Of a stretch of DNA of 64,000 bases, positions 1 to 12,200 are shown in pieces; the stretch's first letter is position 1, and each line of letters starts with the position of its first letter. The DNA is from Geosiphon pyriformis (taxonomy: Eukaryota > Glomeromycota > Glomeromycetes > Archaeosporales > Geosiphonaceae): the NCBI GenBank assembly GCA_016748015.1, contig JAAOMT010000518.1, forward strand, positions 445,556-509,555, read 5' to 3'. The notes below the pieces were generated by a model, which was not told the origin of the DNA, made no database searches, and saw only the letters and a list, made by a program, of their open reading frames with translations. Both the position numbers and the translations under genes were made by a program.

Positions 1-2
1 CA

Positions 3-3000
3 GCTAAAGGGATACAGGAATTCGGATCAACAGGTAGAATAGATATACCAGTTAATATGACAGAGGAAAAAGTTATTGACAAGAGAGAAATTATCTCTAT
101 CCATCAATCAATTTCCATTCCATTATATGACCAGTATATAATAATTATAGAGAGAAAAGTAAGGGATCAAGTTCAGATTTTTGAGATAGAAGCAACATTT
201 TGTAAATCAGGAAAGATGAGATTAGTTAATCTACACATATCAGTCAAGAACCACAACTACATCAAAATTCCCATTTACAACAACACAGAAAATGTCTTTA
301 AGATACCAGAAAGAACCACCATTGGATACTTAACTACTAAAATTAAAGATCAACTGCCAAACACCATTCCAGACTTTTCACAACTTTGCAAATATGTGGA
401 TATTATATCACAAACAATATATGAACAAAATAACTGTTATTTGCTCCAATCAGAACAATTGGAACAGATGAACTTGGGAAATCTAGATCCACTACAATGA
501 ATGCAATTCAAGATGCTACTCAACAATTTCAATAACATTTTTGCCAGTGAAAACAAATTTGGCAGAACTGACATCATCTAATATCAAATTAAAACTGGAG
601 ATGCAATGCCAATTAAACAGAGAGCATACAGAGTACTACCCATAAGCCATGAGATTATTTGTTAAGAAATCAATTGGATGTTTGACAATGAGCTAATTCA
701 GCCATCAATAAGTTTATGGTCATCACTAATGGTACTAATCTGTAAGAAGAATGGGAAAATCTGCTTTTATGTGAATTACTGAAAACTAAATAGAGTAACC
801 AAAGAAGATAGGTATCCGACTCCAAAGATTCAAGAGTTGTTTGATGCTTTTGGAGGAAAGAAATAGTTTTTAACTTTGGACTTAGACAGTGGTTACTGAC
901 AGGTAGCCATGAAACTGAAAGATAAAAAGAAAACAGCTTTTACAACACAAGAAGAAAATTTTGAATTCGAGATTATGCCATTCAGCTTAATGAATGCTCC
1001 AGCTATCTTTCAGTGGCTAATAAAAATTGTCTATATGAGACTACTATAGAAATCAGTAGTTATATACTTGGATAACACCAATTTGTTCTCAAAAACATTT
1101 GATGATCATCTGCATCATCTCCAACAAGTATTTGAAAGACTCAGACAGGCAGAATTGAAATTAAATGCCAACAAGTGTTTTTTGAAAAAACAGAACTCAA
1201 GTTTTTGGGATATGTTGTAAGCAAAGCTAGTATTAAAACGGATCCAGATAAGATTGCAATAGTAAAAAACTTTTTAGTACCAACCAACTTGACAGAACTA
1301 AGAGCATTCTTGGGATTTGCTAGATATTATTGGCATTTTATCAAGGACTTTTCTAAACTGGCTCAGCCACTTCATCATTTACAAACTAAGAATGTAAAAT
1401 ATGAATGAACAGAAACTCAACAAAAAGCATTCAACATACTGAGAAGAAAGCTTATTCAAGCTTCAGTATTGATATATTCAGATCACAGCAAACCATTCAT
1501 TATCATTACTGATGCATCAGGCCAAGCATTGGGAGCAGTATTATTACAAAAAGAACCAGATGCAAGAGAACATCCAGTAACTTATGCCAGTAGAAGCTTA
1601 AGTCCAGCTGAAAAAAACTATGGAACTCCAATATTGGAACACTTAGTTATCTATTGGGCTGTTATCAAATAGAAAGAATACTTGAGTCAAAAGTTTGATG
1701 TGTACATTAATCACAAAGAATTGACTTCAATCCAGAAACAAAAATTTGGAGATGATTGCCATATCAGATGAAAAATAGAACTTTCATCATTTAATTATAC
1801 AATACATATAAAAAAGGAAAAAAAAATGGAAATGCCAACAGATTGTCATAAATAAGACAAATCTAAAAACATTTCAACCCAAAAATATAACAAAAGATAA
1901 ATATACAAAAATATCAACAACTCCAATATTATATAAATATCCAATTGTTCAAGAAAAAATTATCTTAAAAGGAACAAAGAAACATAAAACAACAATCAAA
2001 ATATTTTATCAACCATCAAAATATACTTTACCAGAAGAACAAAAAAAATCTAGATCTACCAACCAGAGTAATCACAGAACCAGAAAAAGAGACAATATTA
2101 TTTAACATACACTTAGAGCCAATAACAGGATATTTTTATAAATAAGCAACCATAGAAAGAACCAGAAAAAGATACTATTGACTATCAATATATCCAGACA
2201 TCATCTAATATGTTCAAAATTGTGATGTTTGTCAAAAAAGAGGTAGAACAAAACCCAGTGAACCATTAAGAACAATTAAAGTAAGACAACTATTTGATTG
2301 TATCAGAATTGACTTAGTCAGACCATTAACAATCACCAGCAGAGGCAACAGATATATTGCAGTAACTATGAATTATCTCACAAAATAGCCAGAAGCAAAA
2401 GCCATTTAAAGAGCAAATGCAGAATCTATTGCTGAATTCATTCATCAAGAGTTGATTTGTTAACACAAATGTCCAAAAAAACTATTATCAGATCAAAGAA
2501 CTCATTTTGTAAATAGAACATTAGAAGAATTAAGCCAAAAATTTGGGATAAAAAGACCATTATCATCACCATATCATTCATAAACAAATGGACTAGTTGA
2601 AAAGTTTAACAGAATATTGTGTGAAGCCATTGCCAAAATCAGCCAAAAAAATCAAGATGAATGGAATTTGTTTATACCATTAGTATTATTTGCTTATCAG
2701 ACAATGAAACAAAATAATACACAAACAACATTATTTGAATTAGTATATAGTAAAACAGCAATACTACCAGTAGAGATAGAAATATGAACATATCCAACAG
2801 AACCAATAACAGAAGAGAATTTCCAAAAAACATTGTTGAAAAGAACATATAACTTAATGGAAACACCAGAAAACAAAAGGTAAAGAGCAGCTGATAACAT
2901 TCAAAAGTTACAAGAAAAACAAAAAAAAAGACACAATAACCAACTACCAAAGAAACCAGTTGAATTCAAGATTGGAGACAAAGTACTTCTATATTATACT

Positions 3001-3230
3001 AAAGTGAAAAAACAATAGAGTGAAAAATTTGATCCCAAATGGAACAAACCATTTCACATAGAAGAAATTCTTAGAAATAGAGCTTATAAATTAAGATTAA
3101 ACAACAAAATCTTAACCAAAACAGCACATGGTGATCGACTGAAACAATATCATTATATAATATCATCATCTATCAGTAATATTCCACAATTAGAAGTACA
3201 GAGAATATTAATTAAACCAGATGAGATTTC
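3..3230 (+). pseudogene. pol of element A: dUTPase C-terminus, linker, RT, RNase H, integrase (inactivated)
   Basis: Reading frame 3 opens with the last dUTPase motif (GIQEFGSTG, about bases 9-35), then a 147-residue linker ORF (57-500) that is conserved in B and C. RT follows at about 600-1150, with a PTPKIQELFDAF block and a damaged YLDN catalytic box. The thumb region (1175-1408, FLGF) and RNase H (1469-1672, ITDASGQALGAVLL) follow. Integrase spans about 2130-3230, with a CDVC zinc-finger pair, an IDLVRPLT block, LLSDQRTHF, and a YHS-TNGLVEKFN block. Stops at many conserved W, Q and R positions fit C-to-T and G-to-A decay. It encodes no working protein now. Confidence 0.9.
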
Positions 3231-3289
3231 ATGAGATCTAGAACCAATTATAATTATTAAACCAAACACATAAAATCAAACAACCAAGG

Positions 3290-3975
3290 AGTATATAAAA
3301 GACATGGTATATGTGACAAAAAACAACAGAAAATGGAGATTACTAACAGTATTCACTCACTAGCACAACAATTCTTTTAATTAATTCAACAACAAAAGAT
3401 AGAAATTACAATTAACCAATAAACTATTAGATACACAAACATCAAAAAGAGAACATGAGACAAAACACAGAGAAAAACAGAAAACACTGTTGACAAAATA
3501 ATCACAAAAGTAAAACTGGTAATAGAAACACAACCAAAAGTAACCTAATATTAAGAGTTAACTATAAAAACTTGGGATTGGTGGATACAACAATTTCCAA
3601 GAAACTTTTGTTACTTCTATTTGGGACAACACTTGAACATCCAGAACTTATATATAGATAAAACAAAATGATTATTTGACACAACAATATTGCAACAACT
3701 AAAACAATTTGTGGGAAAAAACAATTTGATTACACAGACAAAAGCCATTTATCAGCTATATACTGGATTTCAAGATTGACCAGAAATCTTAATCAATTCA
3801 GAAATGGACTCTATTACCATTAACTAAATGGGAAAAATAACAAATACACAATTTAAAGACTTACAGAACAAGATATTACAAGTAATTCTTGAAAAAAAAG
3901 TTCAAAAAATACTCAAAGACAGAAAATTAAAATTAGGAGATTTTGACAGAGTTCAATATTAAAAAGAAGAGAATA
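3290..3975 (+). pseudogene. Post-integrase conserved segment of element A, function unknown
   Basis: After the integrase C-terminal region the frame continues with a segment readable as WDWWIQQFP, then LGQHLNIQNLYIDKTK, FDTTILQQLKQFVGKN and IYQLYTGFQD, followed by a lysine-rich tail ending near FDRVQY just before the LTR. The same pattern (L-x-I-x-x-LY, a Q-x-x-x-F-x-x-x-x block, IY-L-x-x-x-F) occurs downstream of integrase in B and C. I see no signal peptide or membrane span, so it does not look like an envelope gene. Several in-frame stops are present. It could be an extended integrase tail or a separate third ORF. Confidence 0.65.
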
Positions 3976-3976
3976 A

Positions 3977-4843
3977 TATTACTCATAGAATATAAGAAGT
4001 ATATTAGCATATAAATTAGCCAATCAGAAGTAACTGTAGTAAATGTGAAATTTCAGAATTCCTCTCAGAAAAATTGCAGAATTCCAGAAATTTCAGGATT
4101 CTCGTATAAGGAATTGCAGGATTCCAGAATTCCAGAATTTTTCTTAAAGAAATTGCAAGATTTTAGAAATTCCAGGATTTCTGGTGTGAAAATTTGAGAA
4201 ATTGAGAAATTTTAATTATGTATATATAGCAGTAGTATTAGAAATAGAAAAGACAGACTTTGCAGTTTAGATTTAATCTAAGTGATCTTCTAACTTACAA
4301 ATATCAATAAATAATTATTTTTTATCTCAAATTCACTCTCCACTATCAACATGAAGTGTTGATAATAATTGATACTTAACCATACTGAAACAATAGCTCT
4401 TGATTATGGCTATTGACAGGATACTAATTTGCAATTGCTTTTACTTATTTCTTTATTTTCTTTTATTTTTCTTTTATTTCTTTTGCTATTTTTTTTGTTG
4501 TACTAATTAATTAAAGATTAAAAGCACTGAGATAAAGACATCATAAGAACTGGTAAAAGACCTGTAAAACAAGGGTAAAATACTCATAAATTTAAGGATA
4601 GCTTACCAGGAGGATTACCAACCACCACGCTAAAAAAAAAATTTGACAGAATTGCAATTCTGGGAGGCTACTGAAAACAATTATTAATTCTCTGTCCATT
4701 ATACAAAAAACTTCACAAAAAACCTTCAGATAACAATACCTTTGGATCCATAACACTGCTAACAACCAATATCAAGTAAGACATTGAGCACCAAGTTATG
4801 GGTTTGTTATTTGATTTAAGACCCCAAATAATCATCTGTAACA
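3977..4843 (+). repeat. 3' LTR of element A
   Basis: It begins TATTACTCAT (decayed TGTTACTCAT) and ends ATCTGTAACA, the same ends as the LTRs of B and the solo LTR at 9933. It contains U3 tandem repeats, a TATATATAG box at 4221-4229, an AATAAATAATTATT stretch that could serve polyadenylation, and a small hairpin (ATCAACA / TGTTGAT, about 4343-4361). About 867 bp. Outside the U3 repeats it aligns by eye with the other family members. Confidence 0.85.
4036..4229 (+). promoter_or_regulatory. U3 tandem repeats with heat-shock-element-like blocks, then TATA box
   Basis: Units start with TTGCAG/TTGCAA at 4074, 4114 and 4153, so the period is 39-40 bp. They contain alternating TTC and GAA/GAT triplets spaced by two bases, for example TTCCAGAAATTTCAGGAT at 4083-4100, which fits the consensus for heat shock factor sites (TTCnnGAAnnTTC). 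The TATATATAG box follows at 4221. Binding by heat shock factor is inference. Confidence 0.55.
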
Positions 4844-6479
4844 ACATCTTATACAACACATTAAAAAAACTATTAAATACTTACAAACACTTGAACAAAA
4901 AACAAATATTAAATTACCACTTTTAATCACACTATTTTTAATTTTATTTGTTCAATTATAAATATCCAATTTTTCAATTATTTGGTTTTTAAAACCAGAA
5001 AACTTTACTTTATCTAAAAGTCTTATTTAGCAACAAAACCAATATTAATCAGTACTAATTTTATTGATTACTTATCAAAAAACCAAAGTAATTATTCTGA
5101 AAATTTAGGTAACAAAAAAAATGTTTCTGAATTTACTAAAAAAAAACTGCTAAAAAAAAAAAAAAAAATAACAACTGTTTACATTGCAAAAATTTCAGAA
5201 TTTACAGAAAAAAATACTAATACTAGTCTTTAAAAATGACTTAACAAAGTTTTAAAAACAGAAGATGTTAATAGATAAAACACAACAAGAAAGTTGAAAG
5301 CAATTTTTTATTTTTTTCAGAAAACAACAGAAAAATAGTTTGAAAACTTAAATAAACTTTTTGAAAACTAATAAGCATTTAAAAATGTTCTTTTAAAACA
5401 GTTTATTGACAACAATATCTTTATCATTCTCTAAAATTGGTTTAAAACATTAAACAAAAATTTTCTAAATCTGTTATAATTTATTTTAACAAATTTGTCA
5501 GTTAAAAACCAATGATTATTATTCTAATACTTAAATTTTAAACCAATTTATTACTAGACTCAAAAACAAATTAATAAAAAAGGTTTGCTTATATGTCTCT
5601 AAATATTTAGTTATAGTTATTCAATATTCAAAAGTCTATAAAATAGTTATAAAAAAACCAATTATATCAAACTTATCAATTTAACTATTGAAAAAACCAG
5701 CTTAGCAGCTAAAAAAAATTAACTAACTAATCAAAAAAGCCAAAAACTATTTTATTAATTAACAACAATAGCAATAAAAGTATTAGCCACCTCAATAACA
5801 CAACTAAAACAATAATTTACCATTATTTAATAACTAACTTCAAAGCTGTTATTATTATAGAATTTTAAGATACTAGAAACAAGATTGCAAGAAGTTACAA
5901 CAAGATTAACAACAAAAAAATAATTAATATTATTTCCAAAATTAGCAATCTTATTACCAACTTCTATCATTAGCTTATTATTTATTAAAATCTTAATATT
6001 AAAACAATTATTACCAATTTGTTTTACAACTAATATAACAATATTAGCAATTTTTACAGATTCAATAATATTAATTACTATTTATTTAATAATACTAAGT
6101 ACTTACTAAAAAATTGGTTTAACAAACCCAATTTTTATCTCAAAACTAATTTTTAATAAACAACAACAGAACAAATTTCAATAATTAATTAGTTTTCCAA
6201 AGCAATTTACAACAGAAATTTACACACTACTATATTTAACTTAGTTACTTAACAATACCAAAAAAATCGGATTTTTAACAAACTGTACTTTTTAAAAGTA
6301 AAGTTACAGCAATAAAACAAAACTTTTTCAACAATAATTATACTATTTTATAATTTAAAATTGCTAAAAATACTAATCTTTTAAATATTTTTCTATTTGA
6401 ATTCAAAGCAAACAAATTACCATTTTTGTTTAGCAATACAATTATTATAAAACAAAAACAATTACTGTTATATATACTA

Positions 6480-6800
6480 AAACAAATATTAAAGGAAAAC
6501 CAATTTAATTAATCTTAAACAATAAATTTGCTGAAAACATTATTACTTATTAATTAATATAACAGCTTAAGTAAATATTAATAAACCTGCTTAAATAATT
6601 ATTGTTATAACAAATAGTATAAAAAAAATTCTATTTGGAAAAATTAACAACTTTTTTTTTATAATTAATAGAATTATTATTCCAATTAAAGTTTTAGTCA
6701 TAGATATATCTCAATATTAAGCTTTTGTCAGCAATAATTGACTTTTTAAAGCCAATACAAATTTAGATTGAGAAATCCAAAAATTAAAAATCTCATATTA
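6480..6800 (+). pseudogene. Protease relic of element G
   Basis: The frame gives IIIVITNSIKKILFGKINNF, a few residues, then KVLVIDISQY and NTNLD. This lines up with element B's protease (ARIITTNGATKTLIGEIDDF, then KVLVMKAIQY and NTILD) over about 70 residues. Stops fall at Q and W positions. The catalytic D-S-G box has decayed beyond recognition. Confidence 0.65.
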
Positions 6801-7139
6801 AAAACAATATACTAGAATATTTGCTATTTATAATATTTTTAACAAATAATTTAAAAAAGTCTTAGTGTTTGAATTTGAAAAAAAAGCTAATTACCAAAAC
6901 TTAGATAATTCTTAAATTAATATTTAATTGGGCTGAAAAAACAGATTAATTATTTAAAATATCTATATCACAATCAAAAATATTATGGGCTAAAAAAACT
7001 AGTTAATAATCTATTTTTGCAATTAAACTAGTTAACAGTTAATATGGCTTATATTTAAAACCAAAACCAAAAAAACAATCACCTTATATTTCACTTATTG
7101 CAACAAAAAGCTTTTATTTATAAAAGTTTACATATTATC

Positions 7140-7300
7140 AGAAAAAAAATATAAAACTTGTATCTGTTATTACTATAAAATCTGTTACTAAATACAATTT
7201 GACAGCCCAAAACAAAACAGAAAATAGAATAACAGATTCTGTTTTACATGTAAAAACTATCAAAAAAATACAACTAAATTAATATTACAATAAGAAGAAA
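7140..7300 (+). pseudogene. Cys-rich region relic of element G
   Basis: A frame reads KTCICYYYKICY, then after about 18 residues RFCFTCKN. The spacing of the cysteine groups resembles the Cys-rich region between protease and dUTPase in B (FYCCACVIECF, then PCLACGE) and C. It sits at the matching place in the order of domains. Weak on its own; position and spacing support it. Confidence 0.45.
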
Positions 7301-7869
7301 AATTTGCAATTAAACTTGTTAATATGTTTTATTAATCTTAAAAAAAGTAAAAAAAAAACTTTTTTTAATACAATATATATTAGTATTTTTAACAAACTCT
7401 ATTATAATTTACATAATGCTAAAATAATTTATAATCTTGTTATAGTTTTAAACAATAAAGCTACTTAGGAAGATGTTTGTCAAATAAAAGAAGCAAAATA
7501 CATTAAATATATAATAAAATTAGCTAAATTTGATTATAAAAATAAAATAAAACTTTATTATCTAATTTTTAGCTATGCATATTTTTTAAAAAAAACTCAA
7601 ATTTAACAATTAAAACAAATAATCATTTAATTATATGAAGAATATATTATGTTTTATAATAACTAATAGTGTTTAAAATACTATTTTTTTAGTATACTAT
7701 TACTATTAAAAATAATAAATACAAAATCGAATTTGAAGAACCTAAAGAAAAAAAAATTGTTAATAACACCTATCTATTTACTCAAAAATTAACCAGTATT
7801 ATAACTAAAATACTTTAATAACAATGATTAAGAGATTAAACCAAAAAAAACTTATAATATTAATATAAA

Positions 7870-8130
7870 ATATAACTCTACAATATTCACAAAAAATACT
7901 CTGGTTCTCCAACCAAAGTTTTTAACAAAAATTAATTTTAAAATTGCTTTTAAAATTTTATTAGGAGCAATAGTTCAGATTATTATTGGCAAATAAAAAA
8001 ATTAACATTAAAAAAAGAGTTATAGATATAAGATATACAAAAAACATTACTGTTATATTACAAAATAAAATTAAAAAATCTTTTAAAATAGAATATGATA
8101 AAAATTGTTCAAGTTATTTATCTACTTTTA
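7870..8130 (+). pseudogene. dUTPase relic of element G
   Basis: The frame reads LVLQPKFLTKINFKIAFKIL, then after a frame change INIKKRVIDIRYTKNITVIL and QNKIKKSFKIEYDKN. This aligns with element B's dUTPase (IKLEPNLHTCIDLKIALEIP; then INIRKEIIDVEYVGNIIVML and QNNLKKVYIIEPNKK). Motif 3 (I-D-x-x-Y) is the clearest. It shows that the dUTPase was present in a lineage old enough to be nearly erased. Confidence 0.65.
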
Positions 8131-8924
8131 ATTAATATTTCAGATTTACAATCAATTGATTAAAGAAAACAATTAGGCAAAAGCAATAAAAAAACTCAAG
8201 ATTTTGGTTTAATAAGATAATTTACAGTTTCAGTTAATATTGTACTTAATATACAGAATGAATTTTACCAAATTTTGTGACTTTTCCAACCAATTATTAT
8301 TTTACTCTTTGGAAAATATTACGAAATTTACATTTGTTTAAAATCTATTATCACACAACAAATTTTTAAATCAAATAAACAAATTTATACAAAGCACAAA
8401 ATTTCAATTCCAAATATTTATATTCTTAAAAGAATAAAAAAATTCAAAGTTATATTTTATAATTTTAATAACTATCTTATTATTTTATTAAATAAATTAG
8501 AAATCAGAATCATATATAACAATATTTTTCAAAAAAAACTTCTCAAATTGTTTCTAATTTTATTAAAATTGTAAAACAAACTCTTTTTTAAATTTAAGTA
8601 TTATTTTTAGCACTAAAAATTATTATATCATTAAAAAAACTATCTCAACTTAATATAAGTCTACTAAAACTACAACAGTAAAGACAATTAAAACAATTTA
8701 TTATTAAATATGTTAATATATTTATAAGAGATAATAATAATTTAAAAAAAACCAATATTGTTTAATATTAAATTCATATAAAAGATGCTTTATTAAAATG
8801 TTAACAAACATACTAAGTTCTATCTACTAGCTACTAATTTATTAGAAAAAAATATAACAAATGCTCAATAATAGTCTTATTTAGTTATCAAAAAGCTTTT
8901 AAGTTTTATTAATAGTTTTAATTA

Positions 8925-9932
8925 AAAAGAAAAATAGAAAAATTCGATTTTGTATTAATTATTAACAACTGAATAATATTATAATTAGAAATATATATTT
9001 TTTATCTAAAATTGACAATATGCTAAATACTTTAAGAAAAACCAAGTTCTTTTCAACTTTAGACTTGAAAAATAAATACTAACAAGTCGAAATAGATTTA
9101 AAAAACCATTTAAAAACAGTCTTTACTACTTAAAAAAAGAAACTACAAATTTAATATAATGTTTTTTAAACTTTATAATACATTAACAATATTTTAAAAA
9201 CTCATAAATATTGTTTACAAAGAATTTTTATAATAATTAATAATTGTTTATTTTAATAACACTAATATATACTCTTTAAATTTTGAAGCTTATTTGATTT
9301 ACTTGTAAAAAGTTTTTTAACAATTATAAAAAGCAAAATTAAATTTAAACATTGGCAAATATTACTTTAAAAAAACAAACTTGGCCTTTTTTGGCTATAT
9401 TGTTAACAAAAATAGAGTTAAATCTAATCTAAAAAAAATTAATGCTATAAAAAATTTCAAAGTTCTTCAAAACATTATTAAATTAAGAAGATTTATTAAA
9501 TTGGCTTTTTATTACCAAAAATTCATCAAAAATTTTTTGGAAATTGCCAAACTATTCAACTATTTGACCAACAAAAATGTTAAATATCAATAAATCTTTA
9601 TTTAACAAAAGACTTTTGACATATTAAAAAAAATTAACAACAGCTCTAATTTTTGTTTATTCTAATTTCAACAAACTATTAATGCTTTATATATTACATT
9701 TGATGCTATCTTATTATAATTAAATAATAATAACAATAAACAAGTCATTACTTATGCCAACAGAATTTTTAAACTTACAGAAACAAAATATGAATCTATT
9801 AAATTAGAAACAGCAGTTATTATCTGGACTTTTAAATATTTTTAACAATACTTATAAAAAAAAAGAATTTAATATTATTACTAACAATATTGGTCTTAAA
9901 TAGCTTAACAAAAAGAGTTTAGAACTTAATGT
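8925..9932 (+). pseudogene. RT and RNase H relic of element G
   Basis: RT is readable as FCINY, then KIDNMLNTLRKTKFFSTLDL and KTVFTT. A 70-residue open stretch (9381-9593) carries the thumb: FFGYIVNKNRVKSN and AFYYQKFIKNF. RNase H continues as YANRIFKLTETKYE around 9750. The frame is cut at 9932 by the solo LTR and resumes after 10819 with YKYIIYYKPKKLHINMNSLS, the usual end of RNase H before integrase. Confidence 0.75.
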
Positions 9933-10819
9933 TGTTACTTATAGAAAAAAAAACAAATATAGAAAAATAGTAGACCAATAAGAGAATAGTAGTTAGCATG
10001 TGAGCACATTGCTCAGCAATGTGAAGCAATGTCAGAAATCATGGCACATTGCTCAGCAATATGGAGCAATGTTAGGAATTATGGCACATTGCTCAGCAAT
10101 ATAGAACAATGTCAAAAAAATACAGCACATTGCTTAGTAATGTGAGCATTGTTTGAAGAATTATAGCACATTGCTTGAGAATGTGAGCAATCTCATAGAA
10201 CTCAAATTATGTATATATAGTAGTAGCATTAGAAGTAGAAAAGACAGACCTCTCAGTTTAGATTTGATCTAAGCAACCTTCTATTTACAAATATTAATAA
10301 ATAATTATTTATTATCTAAATCCACTTTTCATTATCAACACTTCATGTTAATAGCAATTGATACTTAACCACACTGGAACAATAGCTCTTGATCATAGCT
10401 ATTGATGAGATACTAACTTGTAATTGCTTTCATTTATTTTTTTATCTTTTTTTATTTTCTTTTATTTCTTTTTGTTATTTCTTTGGTTTTACTAAACTGA
10501 TTAAAGATTAAGTGCTGAAATACAGATGTCATAGGGACTGGTAAAAAACCTGTAAAACAAGGGTAGAACACTTATAGATTTGAGGATAGCTTACCAGAAG
10601 AATTACCAGTTACCATGCTGAGAAAAAAATTTGATGAAACTGTGGTTTCGGGAAGTTATGGATAAAACTATCAATTAAATCTCTGTTCATTATACAAAAA
10701 ACTCAACAACAAAACCTTCAGATAAACCACATCTTCAGATATCAACACCAGAATACCAATCAAACACCAAGTTACGAATTTGTTATTTGACTTAAGACTC
10801 CAAATAATCATCTGTAACA
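9933..10819 (+). repeat. Solo LTR of the A/B family inserted in element G
   Basis: It begins TGTTACTTAT and ends CATCTGTAACA, matching the B LTR ends. About 887 bp, with no internal domain on either side: RNase H of G stops at its left edge and resumes at its right edge. Flanks are atgt (left) and atga (right), an imperfect 4-bp target duplication. It holds palindromic U3 repeats, a TATATATAG box at 10212 and the same hairpin as the other LTRs with the loop inverted (ATCAACACTTCATGTTAAT). Confidence 0.85.
10004..10220 (+). promoter_or_regulatory. U3 repeats with ATTGCTCAGCAAT palindromes, then TATA box
   Basis: Five units start with GCACATTGCT at 10004, 10044, 10084, 10125 and 10166, so the period is 40-41 bp. 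Each centres on a 13-base near-palindrome ATTGCTCAGCAAT, decayed in the last two units. The TATATATAG box follows at 10212-10220. Such a symmetric site suggests binding by a dimeric protein; that is inference. Confidence 0.65.
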
Positions 10820-12200
10820 ATGACAAACAATTTTAATAGACTGATTTTTTAGCTAATTACAAATATATTATCTATTACAAACCTAAAAAATTACATATAA
10901 ATATGAATAGTCTTTCAAGAATAAGACAAAATTAACACTAATACTAATTTTACTACTACTTAATCAAATAATTAATAATAAACAATGAATTCCAAAAACT
11001 ACAATCACATCAAAAATTATTTGAAAATTTTTATCATGTCAAAAAATTGATATTTAAATAAAAAACACTGATTACAATACTAATAAAAATAATATTTTTT
11101 ATACTATAACAAAATTTATTACTAAAATTATCAAAATTTAAATAAACTATTCAAATTAGTACAATAAAATAAAATAAAAAACAATTTTATATAACATATA
11201 TACAGATCTTTTATTAGTATACTTAAAAAAAATAATATTATGTAAAAAATACTTAAACATTATTTTTGGCTTTATATACAAAAAATTATTTGACAACATA
11301 TAGAATTTTGTAATAGTTGTCAAAAAAGAAAAGAAACTTGTTTTACTAAATCTTTAAATTCAATTAAAGTTAAATAATTTTTTAATAGAATTGGTATTAA
11401 TTTAATTGAACCACTACTGATTACAACTTAAAAAAACTGTTATATTATAATTGCAGTAAATTATTTTACCAAATAGTCTAAAGCCAAAGCTATTTAAAGA
11501 GCAAATACAAAATCAATGGTAAATTTTATTTACAAAGACATCATTTGTAAATACAAATGCTTGAGTAAACTTTTATTTAATAAAAAAACATATTTTGTAA
11601 ACAATTTAATACAAGAAATTTGTAAAAAATTCAATATTAAATAACTTTTATTATTACTTTATTATTTACAAACAAATAAACTAGTAAAACAATTTAACTA
11701 AACATTATATAAATCATTAATCAAAGTTTTAACTAACTTTAAACAAAAATAAGATATCTTTGTTTTATTAGTATTATTAGTATATAGAATACTAAAACAA
11801 GATATAATAAAGCACATACTATTTGATTTGACTTATAAAAAAACAGTAATATTATTAATTAATTTTACTATAAAAACATATCCAATACAACCAATTACAG
11901 AAAAAACTTTTAAAAAATATTTCAAAAAAGAAGTTATACTTTACTTAATATATTGAAAAGAAAATAATAAATTGCAGCCATTTATATTAAACACTTTTAA
12001 GCTTAACAAAAAGAATAATATAATAACAAACTATTACTTATTACTAATAAATTTAAAATTGGAAATAAAGTTTTTTTATATAGAATTAAGACTAAAAAAC
12101 AAAGAAATAGAAAATTTAATCATAAATAGAATGAACTATTTTATATCTATAAAGTTCTAAACAATAAATTATACAAATTAAAACTTAATGACAAAATTTT
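10820..12200 (+). pseudogene. Integrase relic of element G
   Basis: After the solo LTR the frame gives the end of RNase H, then CNSCQKRKE near 11315 (integrase zinc-finger cysteines). Next come IGINLIEPLL, AVNYFTK, CKYKCLSKLLF, YFVNNLIQEI, LQTNKLVKQFN and KTYPIQPITEKTF, each matching the B integrase with K/N/I substitutions and stops at Q/W/R positions. The open 62-residue stretch at 11972-12160 is the integrase C-terminal region, not a separate gene. Confidence 0.75.

Larger units (their letters stand above)
1..4843 (+). mobile_element. Element A: 3' part of a Ty3/gypsy LTR retrotransposon
   Basis: The left part lies outside the window. In order I can read the end of a dUTPase domain, a linker, reverse transcriptase, RNase H, integrase, a conserved post-integrase segment and a 3' LTR. 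The same order and similar protein are seen in element B on the other strand, so A and B belong to one family. The coding part is dead: many in-frame stops are explained by CAA/CAG/CGA to stop or TGG to stop changes, and the RT box reads YLDN instead of YLDD. It is inserted in the older element G, which resumes right after the LTR. Confidence 0.9.

Noticed and set aside
2672-2950. 92-residue hydrophobic ORF on the - strand resembling a membrane protein
   Set aside because: It is the exact antisense of the integrase C-terminal region of element A; the hydrophobicity comes from complementing Lys/Glu/Gln/Asn codons.
9381-9593. A 70-residue novel small gene in AT-rich DNA
   Set aside because: It aligns with the RT thumb of gypsy elements (FFGYIVNKNRVKSN) and is a surviving open piece of element G.
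10004-10200. Regularly spaced palindromic repeats that look like a CRISPR array
   Set aside because: The whole 40-bp unit is similar, not just a repeat separated by unique spacers; they lie in an LTR upstream of a TATA box in a eukaryotic genome.
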